Origin: HLUCCA09 sp965277275
GTDB taxonomy: Bacteria; Pseudomonadota; Alphaproteobacteria; Rhodobacterales; Rhodobacteraceae
Length of the DNA: 64,000 nucleotides
Assembly: GCA_965277275.1 (NCBI GenBank)
Contig: CBDICG010000001.1
Coordinates: 806,001-870,000, forward strand
Direction: 5' to 3'
Of this stretch, positions 42,528 to 50,759 are shown piece after piece. How positions within the stretch are numbered: position 1 is the first letter of the stretch; each line of letters begins with the position of its first letter. Position numbers and translations under genes: made by a program. The notes under the pieces were generated by a model that was not told the origin of the DNA, searched no databases, and saw only the letters and a list, made by a program, of their open reading frames with translations.

Positions 42528-42957
42528 CCCGATCCCGGCAGGTCTCATCCAACAGGTCTGGGCTGGCAGGACCACCTGTTCAGGTCCGCCCCGGCAGGTC
42601 CGCCCCGCAAACCAGATCCAGGTGGCCCGCCCCGCTAACACGGTCTCCGCAAGTCCACTCCGCCAACCCGATCCCGGCAAGTTCGGCCCGGCCATCCCCG
42701 CCCGGCCACTCCACCCCCACAGGTGCGATTCTGGCGCCCGCCGACCAGTGGCGCCCCGCAACGCCGCCTCTCCCTCAGCCGTCCTCTCCAACCACCACGC
42801 TTCCGAAACGCGGGCGCAGCGTTACTCGCCCTTCCACCTCGCTCCCCCGACGGGCAAGCACCGGCGGAGCGTGTCGCCCGCGCCGCACCCGTCCGCCCCG
42901 TCGGCGTCCGGGGTGCGCCTGCTTGATTGGGGCTGACCGCGCTGTTACGTACGCAAT
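42528..42957. repeat. Degenerate short repeats, no gene
   Basis: The first 190 bases repeat words such as CCGGCAGGTC and CCGCCCCG many times. AACCCGATCCCGGCA occurs at about 42528 and 42667. The rest is CG-rich with no gene on either strand. It fills the gap between the small basic protein gene and the ABC ATPase gene. Confidence 0.55.
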
Positions 42958-42978
42958 GCCCGATTGAAACAATCGGGC
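42958..42978 (+). terminator. Perfect 9-bp hairpin before the ABC ATPase gene
   Basis: GCCCGATTG-AAA-CAATCGGGC is a perfect stem with a three-base loop, followed by TTC. It ends 25 bases before the ATPase ATG, so it could be a terminator of an upstream transcript or part of a regulated leader. Confidence 0.55.
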
Positions 42979-43003
42979 TTCGGTCCTGTCGCAGCGAGCC
43001 TCC

Positions 43004-44146
43004 ATGTCTCCCACCCCTTCCCCCGCCGCCGAGCCGCGCCTGTCCGTGACCGGGCTCAAGCGCGTCTTCGACGGGCGCGCAGTCGTGGACGGTGTGTCCT
43101 TCGACATCCGCGCCGGTCAGGTGACATGCCTGCTGGGCCCCTCCGGTTGCGGCAAATCGACGACGCTGCGCCTCATCGCCGGCGTCGACCATCAGGACAG
43201 CGGGTCGATCCGCGTCGATGGCCGCACCGTCTCCGACGAGACCGTCCACCAGCCCCCCGAGCAGCGCAACATCGGGCTGATGTTCCAGGATTTCGCCCTC
43301 TTCCCGCACCTCTGCGTCGGGGACAATGTCGCCTTCGGGCTCAAGGGCGGGCTGCGGGCGAACCGCGACCGCGTGCACGCGCTGCTCGCCCGCGTCGGCC
43401 TCGGCACCTATTGCGACGCCTATCCGCACCAGCTTTCGGGCGGTGAGCAACAGCGCGTCGCCCTCGTCCGCGCGCTCGCCCCGCGCCCGGCCATCATGCT
43501 GATGGACGAGCCGTTCTCCGGGCTGGACGAGCGCCTGCGCGACGGCGTCCGCGACGCCACGCTGGATATCCTCAAGGAAGAGGGCACGGCCGTCCTCCTC
43601 GTCACGCACGAGCCCGACGAGGCGATGCACATGGCCGACGAGATCGCCCTGATGCGCGCGGGTCGAATCGTGCAGCGCGGCGCGCCGTACAACGTCTACA
43701 ACGCGCCGGCCGACCTCGACGCCGCCGCGTTCTTCTCGGATCTCAACGTGGTGCGCGGCGTCTCGCGGGGCGCCCTGACGGCAACCGCCTTCGGCGAGTT
43801 CCTGACCCCCGGCCTTGCCGACGGGCAGCCCGTGAACATCGCCATTCGCCCCCAGCACATCCGCATCGACTTCGACCGGCAAGGCAAGGGGCCGCTGCCC
43901 ACCACCACCGACGGCATCGCCGCCCGCGCCTCGGTTGTCCGATCGCGGTTCATGGGGCGCGAAAGCCTCGTCGAGTTTGCCTGCGAGCACGACGGAACGG
44001 TGCTCAAGGCCGCCGTGCCCTCTGTCTTCCTGCCCAATCCGGGCACGAAGCTGTGGCTGACACTGCGCCGGGCGCGGTGCTTTGTCTTCCCCGCCGAAGG
44101 GGAGATCGAGACCCCGTCCCGGCCCCTGCCCCGCGCCGCGGAATAG
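43004..44146 (+). CDS. ABC transporter ATP-binding protein (FbpC/PotA-like)
   Basis: A 380-residue ATPase of the importer type. The Walker A is GPSGCGKST near residue 46, the signature LSGGEQQRVALVRAL near 145 and Walker B IMLMDEPFSGLDE near 165. The C-terminal 130 residues look like a TOBE domain (VNIAIRPQHIRIDFDRQG and a regulatory beta barrel). It resembles iron(III), polyamine or sugar importer ATPases, with Cys-rich Walker A SGCGKS as in that group. No permease or binding protein is adjacent, so it is an orphan. The tatABC genes lie downstream but are not an ABC partner. Confidence 0.85.
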   Translation: MSPTPSPAAEPRLSVTGLKRVFDGRAVVDGVSFDIRAGQVTCLLGPSGCGKSTTLRLIAGVDHQDSGSIRVDGRTVSDETVHQPPEQRNIGLMFQDFALFPHLCVGDNVAFGLKGGLRANRDRVHALLARVGLGTYCDAYPHQLSGGEQQRVALVRALAPRPAIMLMDEPFSGLDERLRDGVRDATLDILKEEGTAVLLVTHEPDEAMHMADEIALMRAGRIVQRGAPYNVYNAPADLDAAAFFSDLNVVRGVSRGALTATAFGEFLTPGLADGQPVNIAIRPQHIRIDFDRQGKGPLPTTTDGIAARASVVRSRFMGRESLVEFACEHDGTVLKAAVPSVFLPNPGTKLWLTLRRARCFVFPAEGEIETPSRPLPRAAE

Positions 44147-44358
44147 GGCGCGCAGGGCGCATCCCCCCTCCAGCGCCGACCCCGCCACGCACCTGGGTTG
44201 CCCCCTGGTCGCGCCCGGCCCCGGCGCGTGAAATCCGCCCCCCGCACGATTTGCCCTTTGAACCGCTCTCCATAACTCATAAGTAACGCGTCAGACATTC
44301 GTATTCCGCCGCGCGCCCATGGTGACACACCGGGCCGGGCAACCAAGGGAGATACTCC

Positions 44359-44586
44359 ATGGGTTTCGGACAAATCGGCGTTCCCGGCCTGATCCTGATT
44401 GCGGTCGTCGTGCTGGTGCTTTTCGGGCGCGGCAAGGTGGCATCGCTGATGGGCGAGGTCGGCAAGGGCATCACGGCCTTCAAGAAGGGCGTGAACGAGA
44501 GCAAGAACGAGATCGAAGACAAGTCCGCCGAGGCCGAGCCGGCCGCCGCGCGTGACGTCACCGCCGACGACAAGGACAAGGCCTGA
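44359..44586 (+). CDS. tatA: Twin-arginine translocase subunit TatA
   Basis: A 75-residue Tat pore component. It has a short N-terminal membrane helix (IGVPGLILIAVVVLVLFG), a conserved FGRGKVASLMGEVGKG amphipathic helix and a charged tail. The start follows an AGGGAGATAC ribosome site. It opens the tatABC operon. The gap to tatB holds a hairpin. The Tat system exports folded proteins, possibly including the SYLF lipoprotein at 17452. Confidence 0.95.
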   Translation: MGFGQIGVPGLILIAVVVLVLFGRGKVASLMGEVGKGITAFKKGVNESKNEIEDKSAEAEPAAARDVTADDKDKA

Positions 44587-44591
44587 GGCGC

Positions 44592-44610
44592 AGGGCGCTC
44601 CGCGCGCCCT
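44592..44610 (+). promoter_or_regulatory. Intercistronic hairpin between tatA and tatB
   Basis: AGGGCGC-TCCGC-GCGCCCT is a perfect seven-base stem with a five-base loop, in the 44-base gap between tatA and tatB. It may partly end transcription or protect the tatA message, giving more TatA than TatB. That role is inferred. Confidence 0.5.
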
Positions 44611-44630
44611 GACCGCGAGCCTGACCGCGC

Positions 44631-45185
44631 ATGTTCGACATCGGCTGGACGGAACTTCTGATAATCGGGGTCGTGGCGTTGATCGTCGTCGGCCCGAAAG
44701 ACCTGCCGGTCATGTTCCGGACGCTCGGTCAATTCACCGGCCGCCTGCGCGGAATGGCGCGCGAGTTCACCCGGGCGATGGATGACGCGGCCGACCAGGC
44801 TGGTGCCAAGGATCTCGCGCGCGACCTGCGCTCGATGTCCAATCCCCGCTCCGCCGCAACGCAGAAGTTCAAGAAGGCCGCCGGTCTCGACGGCATCCAG
44901 AACTCGATCGACGACCTGATGAACGATGATGTCGAGGACGAGGGCGCACGGGACACGACCGCCAAATCCTACGGCGAGAACACCAAGGCGCTCGCCGAGA
45001 AACGTGCGGCCGAGGCCCAGGCCCGTCGCGAGGAGGCCGTGCGCCGCGCCAACGAACGCTCGGCCAGCTTCAAGGGCTTCGACCAGCCGGAAGCGGCAGA
45101 TCCCCCGGCGGCCGCAAGCGCTGCGGCATCGACGCCTGAGGCGGCCCCCGAAGCGGCTGAAGAGGCGCCCAGAGGCAAGGCATGA
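44631..45185 (+). CDS. tatB: Twin-arginine translocase subunit TatB
   Basis: A 184-residue membrane protein of the Tat receptor complex. The N-terminal helix is MFDIGWTELLIIGVVALIVVG, with PKDLPVMFRTLGQFTGRLRG, the family hinge and amphipathic helix, just after it. A long charged helical tail ends in an Ala/Glu/Pro-rich region. The length is on the long side for alphaproteobacteria. It overlaps tatC by four bases. Confidence 0.94.
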   Translation: MFDIGWTELLIIGVVALIVVGPKDLPVMFRTLGQFTGRLRGMAREFTRAMDDAADQAGAKDLARDLRSMSNPRSAATQKFKKAAGLDGIQNSIDDLMNDDVEDEGARDTTAKSYGENTKALAEKRAAEAQARREEAVRRANERSASFKGFDQPEAADPPAAASAAASTPEAAPEAAEEAPRGKA

Positions 45186-46078
45186 GCGACAAAATCGCAG
45201 ATCCGAACGAGGCGCCGGACGAGGTGGAGGAATCCTCCGCCCCGCTTATCGAGCATCTCGCCGAGTTGCGCACGCGCCTGATCCGGTCGGTCTCTGCGTT
45301 CTTCGTGGCGATGGTATTGTGCTTCTTCATCGCCGAGCCGATCCTCGATCTCCTCGTGGAGCCGATTGCGGACGTGTTGCGCTCGCGCGGCGAAGACCCC
45401 CGGCTGATCTTCACGGCACCGCAGGAAAAGTTCTTCGTCTTGATCCGGATCAGCCTTGTCTTCGGATTTGCGCTGTCGTTTCCGATCATCGCGCACCAGA
45501 TGTGGCGCTTCGTGGCGCCCGGGCTCTACCGCTCTGAAAAGGCCGCGTTCCTGCCCTTTATCCTGGCGTCCCCGATCCTGTTCCTCATGGGCGCATCCTT
45601 TGCCCATTGGGTCGTGACGCCTCTCGCAATGAACTTCTTCATCGGCTTCTCGGATGCGATCCCCGCCATCGCGAACCTCGTCGCCGGCGAAGGCGTGGCC
45701 GGGGCCGAGGGCGCCGCGTCGGACGAGTTGCGCACCGTCTTTCTCGGCTCGGTCCGCGAAAGCCTCGATCTGTCGCTGAAGTTCATCATGGCGTTCGGGC
45801 TCTGCTTTCAGCTCCCCGTATTGCTGACACTGATGGGCAAGGCGGGGCTCGTCTCCGTCGAGGGCCTGAAGAACGTGCGCAAATACGCCGTCGTCGGCAT
45901 CCTCGTCCTGGCGGCCCTCGTCACGCCGCCGGACGTGATCACCCAGATCATCCTGTTCACGGTCGTCTATGCCCTCTACGAGCTGTCGATCCTGCTGGTC
46001 GGACGGGTCGAGAAGAAGCGCAACGAAGAGCTGCGTGCGCAAGGCCTCCTCGACGACGAGGACGAAGAGACAGCGTAA
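45182..46078 (+). CDS. tatC: Twin-arginine translocase subunit TatC
   Basis: A 298-residue protein with six membrane helices that recognises the twin-arginine signal. The N-terminal APLIEHLAELRTRLIRS holds the conserved HLxELRxR motif. FTAPQEKFFVLIRISLVFGF and FAPGLYRSEK-like VAPGLYRSEKAAFLPF follow. It overlaps tatB by ATGA, and the DUF815 gene starts three bases after its stop. A central insertion around ANLVAGEGVAGAEGAASDEL makes it somewhat longer than the E. coli protein. Confidence 0.96.
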   Translation: MSDKIADPNEAPDEVEESSAPLIEHLAELRTRLIRSVSAFFVAMVLCFFIAEPILDLLVEPIADVLRSRGEDPRLIFTAPQEKFFVLIRISLVFGFALSFPIIAHQMWRFVAPGLYRSEKAAFLPFILASPILFLMGASFAHWVVTPLAMNFFIGFSDAIPAIANLVAGEGVAGAEGAASDELRTVFLGSVRESLDLSLKFIMAFGLCFQLPVLLTLMGKAGLVSVEGLKNVRKYAVVGILVLAALVTPPDVITQIILFTVVYALYELSILLVGRVEKKRNEELRAQGLLDDEDEETA

Positions 46079-46081
46079 CGA

Positions 46082-46927
46082 ATGGACCTGTCCGTCAAAG
46101 CCCTCACACGCATCGCCGATGCACTCGAACGGATGGCGCCCGCCGATGCGCCGCCCCCCGAGTTCGATGCCTCCACCGCCTTCATCTGGCACACCGCGCC
46201 CGACCGGCTCGATCCCGTGCGGCAGGTGGCCCGGGTGGATCTGGCGCTCCTCATCGGCATCGACCGTACCCGTGACACGCTCCTGGCCAACACCAGGCAG
46301 TTCGCCAAGGGCCTGCCCGCCAACAATGCACTCCTTTGGGGTGCGCGCGGCATGGGCAAGTCCTCTCTCGTCAAGGCGGTCCACGGAACCCTCTGCTCCG
46401 ACGGCTTCCCGCTGCGTCTGATCGAGGTGCAACGCGAGGACCTTCCCTCGCTGAGCCGCCTGCTGCATCACCTGAAAGGCGCCCCGTTCCGGTTCTTGCT
46501 CTTTTGCGACGACCTGTCGTTCTCCCATGACGACGAGCACTACAAATCGCTGAAAGCGGTGCTCGACGGCGGGATCGAAGGCCGGCCCGAGAACGTCCTG
46601 TTCTACGCCACCTCGAACCGCCGGCACCTGATGCCACGCGACATGATCGAGAACGAACGCAGCACCGCGATCAGCCCCTCCGAGGCGACGGAAGAAAAAG
46701 TGTCGCTGTCGGATCGGTTCGGCCTCTGGCTCGGCTTCCATCCCTGCAGCCAGGACGAGTACCTCGCCATGATCGACGGCTATTGCACCGCTTACGGCCT
46801 CGAGGTCGAGCCGGACATGCTGCGCGCCGAAGCGATCGAATGGCAGGCAACCCGCGGCGCGCGCTCCGGACGGGTGGCATGGCAGTTCTTCACGGATCTC
46901 GCCGGGCGCAACGGTCTCAGCCTCTAG
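46082..46927 (+). CDS. DUF815-family AAA+ ATP-binding protein
   Basis: A 281-residue ATPase. The Walker A is GARGMGKSSL near residue 90, and Walker B is FRFLLFCDDLSF. NVLFYATSNRRHLMPRDM is the sensor-1 region, and SLSDRFGLWLGFHPCSQDEYL follows. This matches DUF815, an AAA+ family of unknown role. It is the last gene of the tat operon. The stop is followed by a pair of AT-rich hairpins. Confidence 0.88.
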   Translation: MDLSVKALTRIADALERMAPADAPPPEFDASTAFIWHTAPDRLDPVRQVARVDLALLIGIDRTRDTLLANTRQFAKGLPANNALLWGARGMGKSSLVKAVHGTLCSDGFPLRLIEVQREDLPSLSRLLHHLKGAPFRFLLFCDDLSFSHDDEHYKSLKAVLDGGIEGRPENVLFYATSNRRHLMPRDMIENERSTAISPSEATEEKVSLSDRFGLWLGFHPCSQDEYLAMIDGYCTAYGLEVEPDMLRAEAIEWQATRGARSGRVAWQFFTDLAGRNGLSL

Positions 46928-46964
46928 GACGGGTCCGTCTTCGGCACGCCCCTCCCACTGGCCG

Positions 46965-47013
46965 AAAAGTCTTGCTTCAAGACTTTTCCCAAATCTCTTG
47001 TTCCAAGAGATTT
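46965..47013. terminator. Two AT-rich hairpins in tandem between convergent genes
   Basis: AAAAGTCTTG-CTT-CAAGACTTTT (46965-46987) and AAATCTCTTG-TTC-CAAGAGATTT (46991-47013) are both perfect ten-base stems with three-base loops. They share the CTTGnnnCAAG core and stand out in AT-rich composition. They lie between the DUF815 gene and the leftward lyxose isomerase gene, so they may terminate both transcripts. Confidence 0.85.
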
Positions 47014-47080
47014 GCGCCCGCTCGCTGGATGGCGCGGCGACCATGCCTCGCACCACTGCGGGTGGCTTGGGTAGGCGCGC

Positions 47081-47767
47081 TCAGCCGAGGTGGCGCTCAT
47101 AATCGGACACGAGCAAATGCATCGGCGCCTCGTCCTCTTCGATCTGTGCGAAGCGCCCGATCGGCTCGCGGAAGACGTTGTCCGTCATGTCGTCGTTGAC
47201 GGTCGAGACCTCTCCGATCAGAACATCGCCGCCTTCGCCCCAGAAGGCGTGCCAGTCACCCGGCATCAGCGTCACGCTCTCGCCCGGAGCGAGCTTCAGC
47301 TTCTCGCCCGCCGCGAACGGTCGGACAACCCCGTCGCAGATCACCGTGCCGCCACGGTCCTCGGCAAATCCGCCGGCTTCGTCCGAGCCATAGAGTTCGA
47401 CGACCAGGGTCGCCCCGCCCCGGTTGATGATATCCTCGGCCTTGATCACGTGAGTGTGCATCGGGCTAAGCTGATCCTGCCGGGAAATCAGCAGCTTCTC
47501 GGCGTAGCACATCCCGCCTCCGCGCTTCAGATCCTCGAGTTGTCCATTGCGCAGTGTGAAGAGGAAGAGGCCCATATGGGCGAAATCGCCTTCGCCGTAG
47601 TCGGTAATGTCCCACCCCATGCGGGCGTTCACGATCCGTGCGGCGTGCTCCCGGTTTGCGCGGAACTGCTCGGGCGTCCACCACGCGAAGGGCGGCAGGC
47701 GAAAGCCGTGTGCCGCGATCATGTCCGCTGCGGACGCCATGATGGCGTTGATCTCTGAGCGCTTCAT
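47081..47767 (-). CDS. D-lyxose isomerase family protein
   Basis: A 228-residue cupin-type sugar isomerase of the D-lyxose ketol-isomerase family, which interconverts lyxose and xylulose or mannose and fructose. The metal-binding cupin motif is SPMHTHVIKAEDIINRGG, followed by a second set in GDWHAFWGEGGDVLIGEVS. The N-terminal MKRSEINAIMASAADMI fits the family. It is convergent with the DUF815 gene. The next gene upstream on the same strand is a PuuD-like amidase. Confidence 0.85.
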   Translation of the reverse strand: MKRSEINAIMASAADMIAAHGFRLPPFAWWTPEQFRANREHAARIVNARMGWDITDYGEGDFAHMGLFLFTLRNGQLEDLKRGGGMCYAEKLLISRQDQLSPMHTHVIKAEDIINRGGATLVVELYGSDEAGGFAEDRGGTVICDGVVRPFAAGEKLKLAPGESVTLMPGDWHAFWGEGGDVLIGEVSTVNDDMTDNVFREPIGRFAQIEEDEAPMHLLVSDYERHLG

Positions 47768-47864
47768 CGCACTCCCCCCTTCATCAAATCAGGTTCCGTC
47801 CGGCGTTCTTCGCCTCGAGCCCAAAGCATCCGGCCCCGCCGCCAAAATGCGCTCCACAGCCCTG

Positions 47865-48641
47865 TCAGGCGGAGCGCAGCACGCGCTTTGTCCCCGCCAA
47901 GTGCCACTCCGCCACCGCCTGCCCGAAGGCTGCAAAGAGCGGGCGCGACACCGGGTCTTGCGCGGCGCGGTATTCCGGGTGCCACTGCACGGAAAGCGTG
48001 AAGCCCGGCGCACCCTCGACGTAGATCGCTTCCGGCGTGCCGTCCGGGGCTGTCCCGTCGATCACGATCCGTCGGCCCGGCGTCTTGATGCCCTGTCCGT
48101 GGAGCGTGTTGGTCAGCACCTCGGCCGCACCGAACACGCGGTGAAACGGCCCGCCTTCGCGCAGGGTCACCGTGTGGCGCAGGGCGAATTTCTCCTCCAG
48201 CGTCCCGTCCGGTGGCATCCGGTGGTTCATCCGCCCCGGCAAATCACGGATCTCGGGATGCAAGGTCCCGCCCAGCGCGACGTTCACCTCCTGGAACCCG
48301 CGGCAGACACCGAGAAACGGCTGCCCGCGGGTGACCAGCGCCCGGATCAGCGGCAAGGTCACCGCATCCCGCGCGCGATCGAAGGCGCCGTGCGCATCGG
48401 TTTCGGCCTCGCCATACTCCTCGGGGTGGACGTTCGGACGCCCCCCGGTAAAGAGAAAACCGTCGCAGCTTTCGAGCAGATCCTCGACACGGACAAAGCG
48501 GGGATCGGCGGGAATGAGCAGTGGCGTCGCATCCGATACGACCGAGATTGCCTCGGAATTCATCTCCCCGCCCGCATGGGCCGGGTAATCATCGTTGATC
48601 AGATGATGGTTGCCGATAATGCCGACGACCGGTCGCGCCAT
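47865..48641 (-). CDS. PuuD-like gamma-glutamyl hydrolase (class I glutamine amidotransferase fold)
   Basis: A 258-residue hydrolase of the peptidase C26 type, related to gamma-glutamyl-GABA hydrolase. The nucleophile is Cys113 in FLGVCRGFQEVNVALGG, and the catalytic His-Glu pair is in SVQWHPEYRA near residue 223. The N-terminal PVVGIIGNHHLIND is the first Rossmann strand. Putrescine-pathway partners are not adjacent. The lyxose isomerase gene lies 97 bases downstream on the same strand. Confidence 0.85.
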   Translation of the reverse strand: MARPVVGIIGNHHLINDDYPAHAGGEMNSEAISVVSDATPLLIPADPRFVRVEDLLESCDGFLFTGGRPNVHPEEYGEAETDAHGAFDRARDAVTLPLIRALVTRGQPFLGVCRGFQEVNVALGGTLHPEIRDLPGRMNHRMPPDGTLEEKFALRHTVTLREGGPFHRVFGAAEVLTNTLHGQGIKTPGRRIVIDGTAPDGTPEAIYVEGAPGFTLSVQWHPEYRAAQDPVSRPLFAAFGQAVAEWHLAGTKRVLRSA

Positions 48642-48753
48642 GTCAGACTCCTTGTTCTGCGCCCCTTGTTACAGCCCAGCGGTGGAAAAACAATGACCAG
48701 CCCCGCGAAGATGCCGCTTGTCGCGGCGTCTGCCGCATTTCGCGACACCGTGC

Positions 48754-48921
48754 TCAGGGTGTTGGCGGCTCGATGGCCTTCGGGCGGGCGCGGCGGCAGC
48801 GTTCGGAGCAATACCGCACCTCGTCCCAGACGGAGGCCCATTTCTTGCGCCACGCAAAGGGCTTGCCGCAGGTCGCACAGGTCTTCTCCGGCAGATCGCC
48901 CTTCTTGCGGTGCCTTGGCAT
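48754..48921 (-). CDS. DUF2256-type zinc-ribbon protein
   Basis: A 55-residue protein with a zinc ribbon: two pairs of cysteines (CATCGKPF and CSERCRR) separated by about 25 residues, and an arginine/lysine-rich first ten residues. This is the DUF2256 pattern, and these genes are known to lie beside cryptochrome/photolyase genes. Its ATG shares one base with the photolyase stop (TGATG), so it is translationally coupled. The role is unknown, perhaps nucleic-acid binding. Confidence 0.85.
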   Translation of the reverse strand: MPRHRKKGDLPEKTCATCGKPFAWRKKWASVWDEVRYCSERCRRARPKAIEPPTP

Positions 48922-50483
48922 CAGAGGTCGAGCTTGAGCTGCGTGGCAGGGGATGCCGCGGCGGGCGATGCGGGGCGCTCCGCGGGCGCCGGGTCACGCT
49001 GAAACCGCATCGGCACGCCGGGCTCCTTCCGGCTTGCGTGCCGGGCCACGATGCGCTCGGCCTCCGCGCGAAAGGCAGGCCCTCGGCGCACCGCCCAGAC
49101 CCGGGCCGAGGCCTCCTTCGCCGAGCTGGCGACATCGACGATCGGCTCCGGGTAGGCCCGTCCGAGAACAGTGCTCGCCCCTTCCCAGCGCCAGGGCTGC
49201 TGAAGGTGCTCATCCGGTACCGTGGCCAGCTCGGGCACCCAGCGGCGGGTGAACACGCCCGTGGGATCCTGATCGTGCCCCTGCTTGACCGGATTGTAGA
49301 CACGCACGGTATTCATCCCCGTCGTGCCCGATTGCATCTGCACCTGCGGCCAGTGAATGCCCGGCTCGTAATCCGTGAAGAGGCGCGCCAGAACAGGCCC
49401 CGTCGCGCGCCAATCCAGCCACAGGTGGTAGGAAGCCACGGCCATCAGCATCGAGCGCATGCGAAAGTTCATCCAGCCCGTCGACGCGAGAGAGCGCATG
49501 CACGCGTCGACGAAGGGCAGCCCCGTCTGCCCCGTTGACCACGCCTCCAGGCGCGCTCCATCCGGCACCGCCGGGCGCAGGCCCTCGTAGGCGGAGTGCA
49601 GGCAGTGGCTCTCGATCCGGGGCGCGTCCTCGAGCTTCTGCATGAAGTGGTCGCGCCACGCGAGGCGCGAGGTGAACGAGCGCAGCGAGCCGGACCAGCC
49701 TTCGCGCGTCCCCTTCACCTCGGTCAGGCGGCCCAGCGCGGCCTGATGCGCCTCGCGCCCCGAGATCGTGCCAAGGGCAAGGTGCGCCGAGAGCCGCGAG
49801 CAGGCCCACTCGCCGGTCACGGGCGAGGACATGTCGCGCCGGTAGGTTCGCCCGCGTTCCGTCAGGAATGACCCAAGAAGCGACAGCGCCTGCGCGCGCC
49901 CGCCCGCCTGACGCTCCGAGATCGGGTCGGCGGCGAGCCCCAGGTCCGAGGCAGGCGGCAGCGCGCCGGGATCGATCCCCGCCACACCCGGCAACGCCGT
50001 GGGCGCCGGCAGTGCGGGGCTGCGAAAGAGCCGCTCGCGACGCCCCGCCCAGCCGTCACGGTTCCCGAGCCTGCGCACGACCCCCGATTGTGCCAGCTCG
50101 TCCCACGCCAGACCGGCCTCTCCGGCCCAGCGCGCCACGCGCCGGTCACGGCCATAGGTCCACAGGTTGCCCGTCTCTTCGTGGCTGACAAGACGTGCCG
50201 CGCGATGGTCCTCCGCAAGCGTGCGCAGGCATGCCACGGCGTCCCCCACCCGTACAGCGAGAGGCAGGCCAATCGCGGCCAGATCGCTCCGGAGTGCCGC
50301 CACGCATTCTTCGGTGAACGCGTACTGACGCGCCGACGTGTCCGGCAGCGCCCAATACGCGGGCTCAACGATGTAGACGGACAGGATCGATGCACCGCTC
50401 TCCGCGCCAAGCTCCGCGGCATGGGCGAGCGCCGGGTGATCGCTGATGCGCAAGTCGCGCTTGAACCAGAGCAAGATCGTCAT
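48921..50483 (-). CDS. Cryptochrome/DNA photolyase family protein
   Basis: A 520-residue flavoprotein. It begins with ILLWFKRDLRISDHPALAHA, the typical antenna-binding Rossmann domain. The FAD domain carries SRLSAHLALGTISGREAH, then GLPFVDACMRSL and TGWMNFRMRSMLMAVASYHLW with the key tryptophan region. The start at 50483 is chosen because the upstream part of the frame is repeat-derived. The protein probably repairs cyclobutane dimers or senses light. A DUF2256 gene is coupled to it. Confidence 0.9.
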   Translation of the reverse strand: MTILLWFKRDLRISDHPALAHAAELGAESGASILSVYIVEPAYWALPDTSARQYAFTEECVAALRSDLAAIGLPLAVRVGDAVACLRTLAEDHRAARLVSHEETGNLWTYGRDRRVARWAGEAGLAWDELAQSGVVRRLGNRDGWAGRRERLFRSPALPAPTALPGVAGIDPGALPPASDLGLAADPISERQAGGRAQALSLLGSFLTERGRTYRRDMSSPVTGEWACSRLSAHLALGTISGREAHQAALGRLTEVKGTREGWSGSLRSFTSRLAWRDHFMQKLEDAPRIESHCLHSAYEGLRPAVPDGARLEAWSTGQTGLPFVDACMRSLASTGWMNFRMRSMLMAVASYHLWLDWRATGPVLARLFTDYEPGIHWPQVQMQSGTTGMNTVRVYNPVKQGHDQDPTGVFTRRWVPELATVPDEHLQQPWRWEGASTVLGRAYPEPIVDVASSAKEASARVWAVRRGPAFRAEAERIVARHASRKEPGVPMRFQRDPAPAERPASPAAASPATQLKLDL

Positions 50484-50575
50484 CGGCGAGAGGTAGCCGG
50501 GCAGATGCGCGGGCCAAGGGGGTGCGGCAGCGTGCAAGCGAACGCATCTGGCGCAACTGCGTCCCCGGCGCCCCC

Positions 50576-50707
50576 CGCGCAGCCCGGTACGTTCCATCAC
50601 AGCGCCTGCCATCTCAGCGCACCCGCCACCGGAGCGCACCCCGCGCAGCACGGTACGTGCCATCACAGCGCCTGCCATCTCGGCGCACCCGCCATCACGG
50701 CGCACCT
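50576..50707. repeat. Tandem 66-bp repeat
   Basis: Two units, 50576-50641 and 50642-50707, differ at about eight of 66 positions. Each runs from CGCGCAGC through CGGTACGT, CCATCACAGCGCCTGCCATC and GCGCACCCGCCA. A degraded third piece reaches about 50750. It lies upstream of the photolyase start and fills the gap to the leftward GNAT gene. Confidence 0.85.
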
Positions 50708-50759
50708 GCCATAGCGGCACGCTCGTCATCACGGCACGCCCGGCGGCCCTCCGCTGGCC

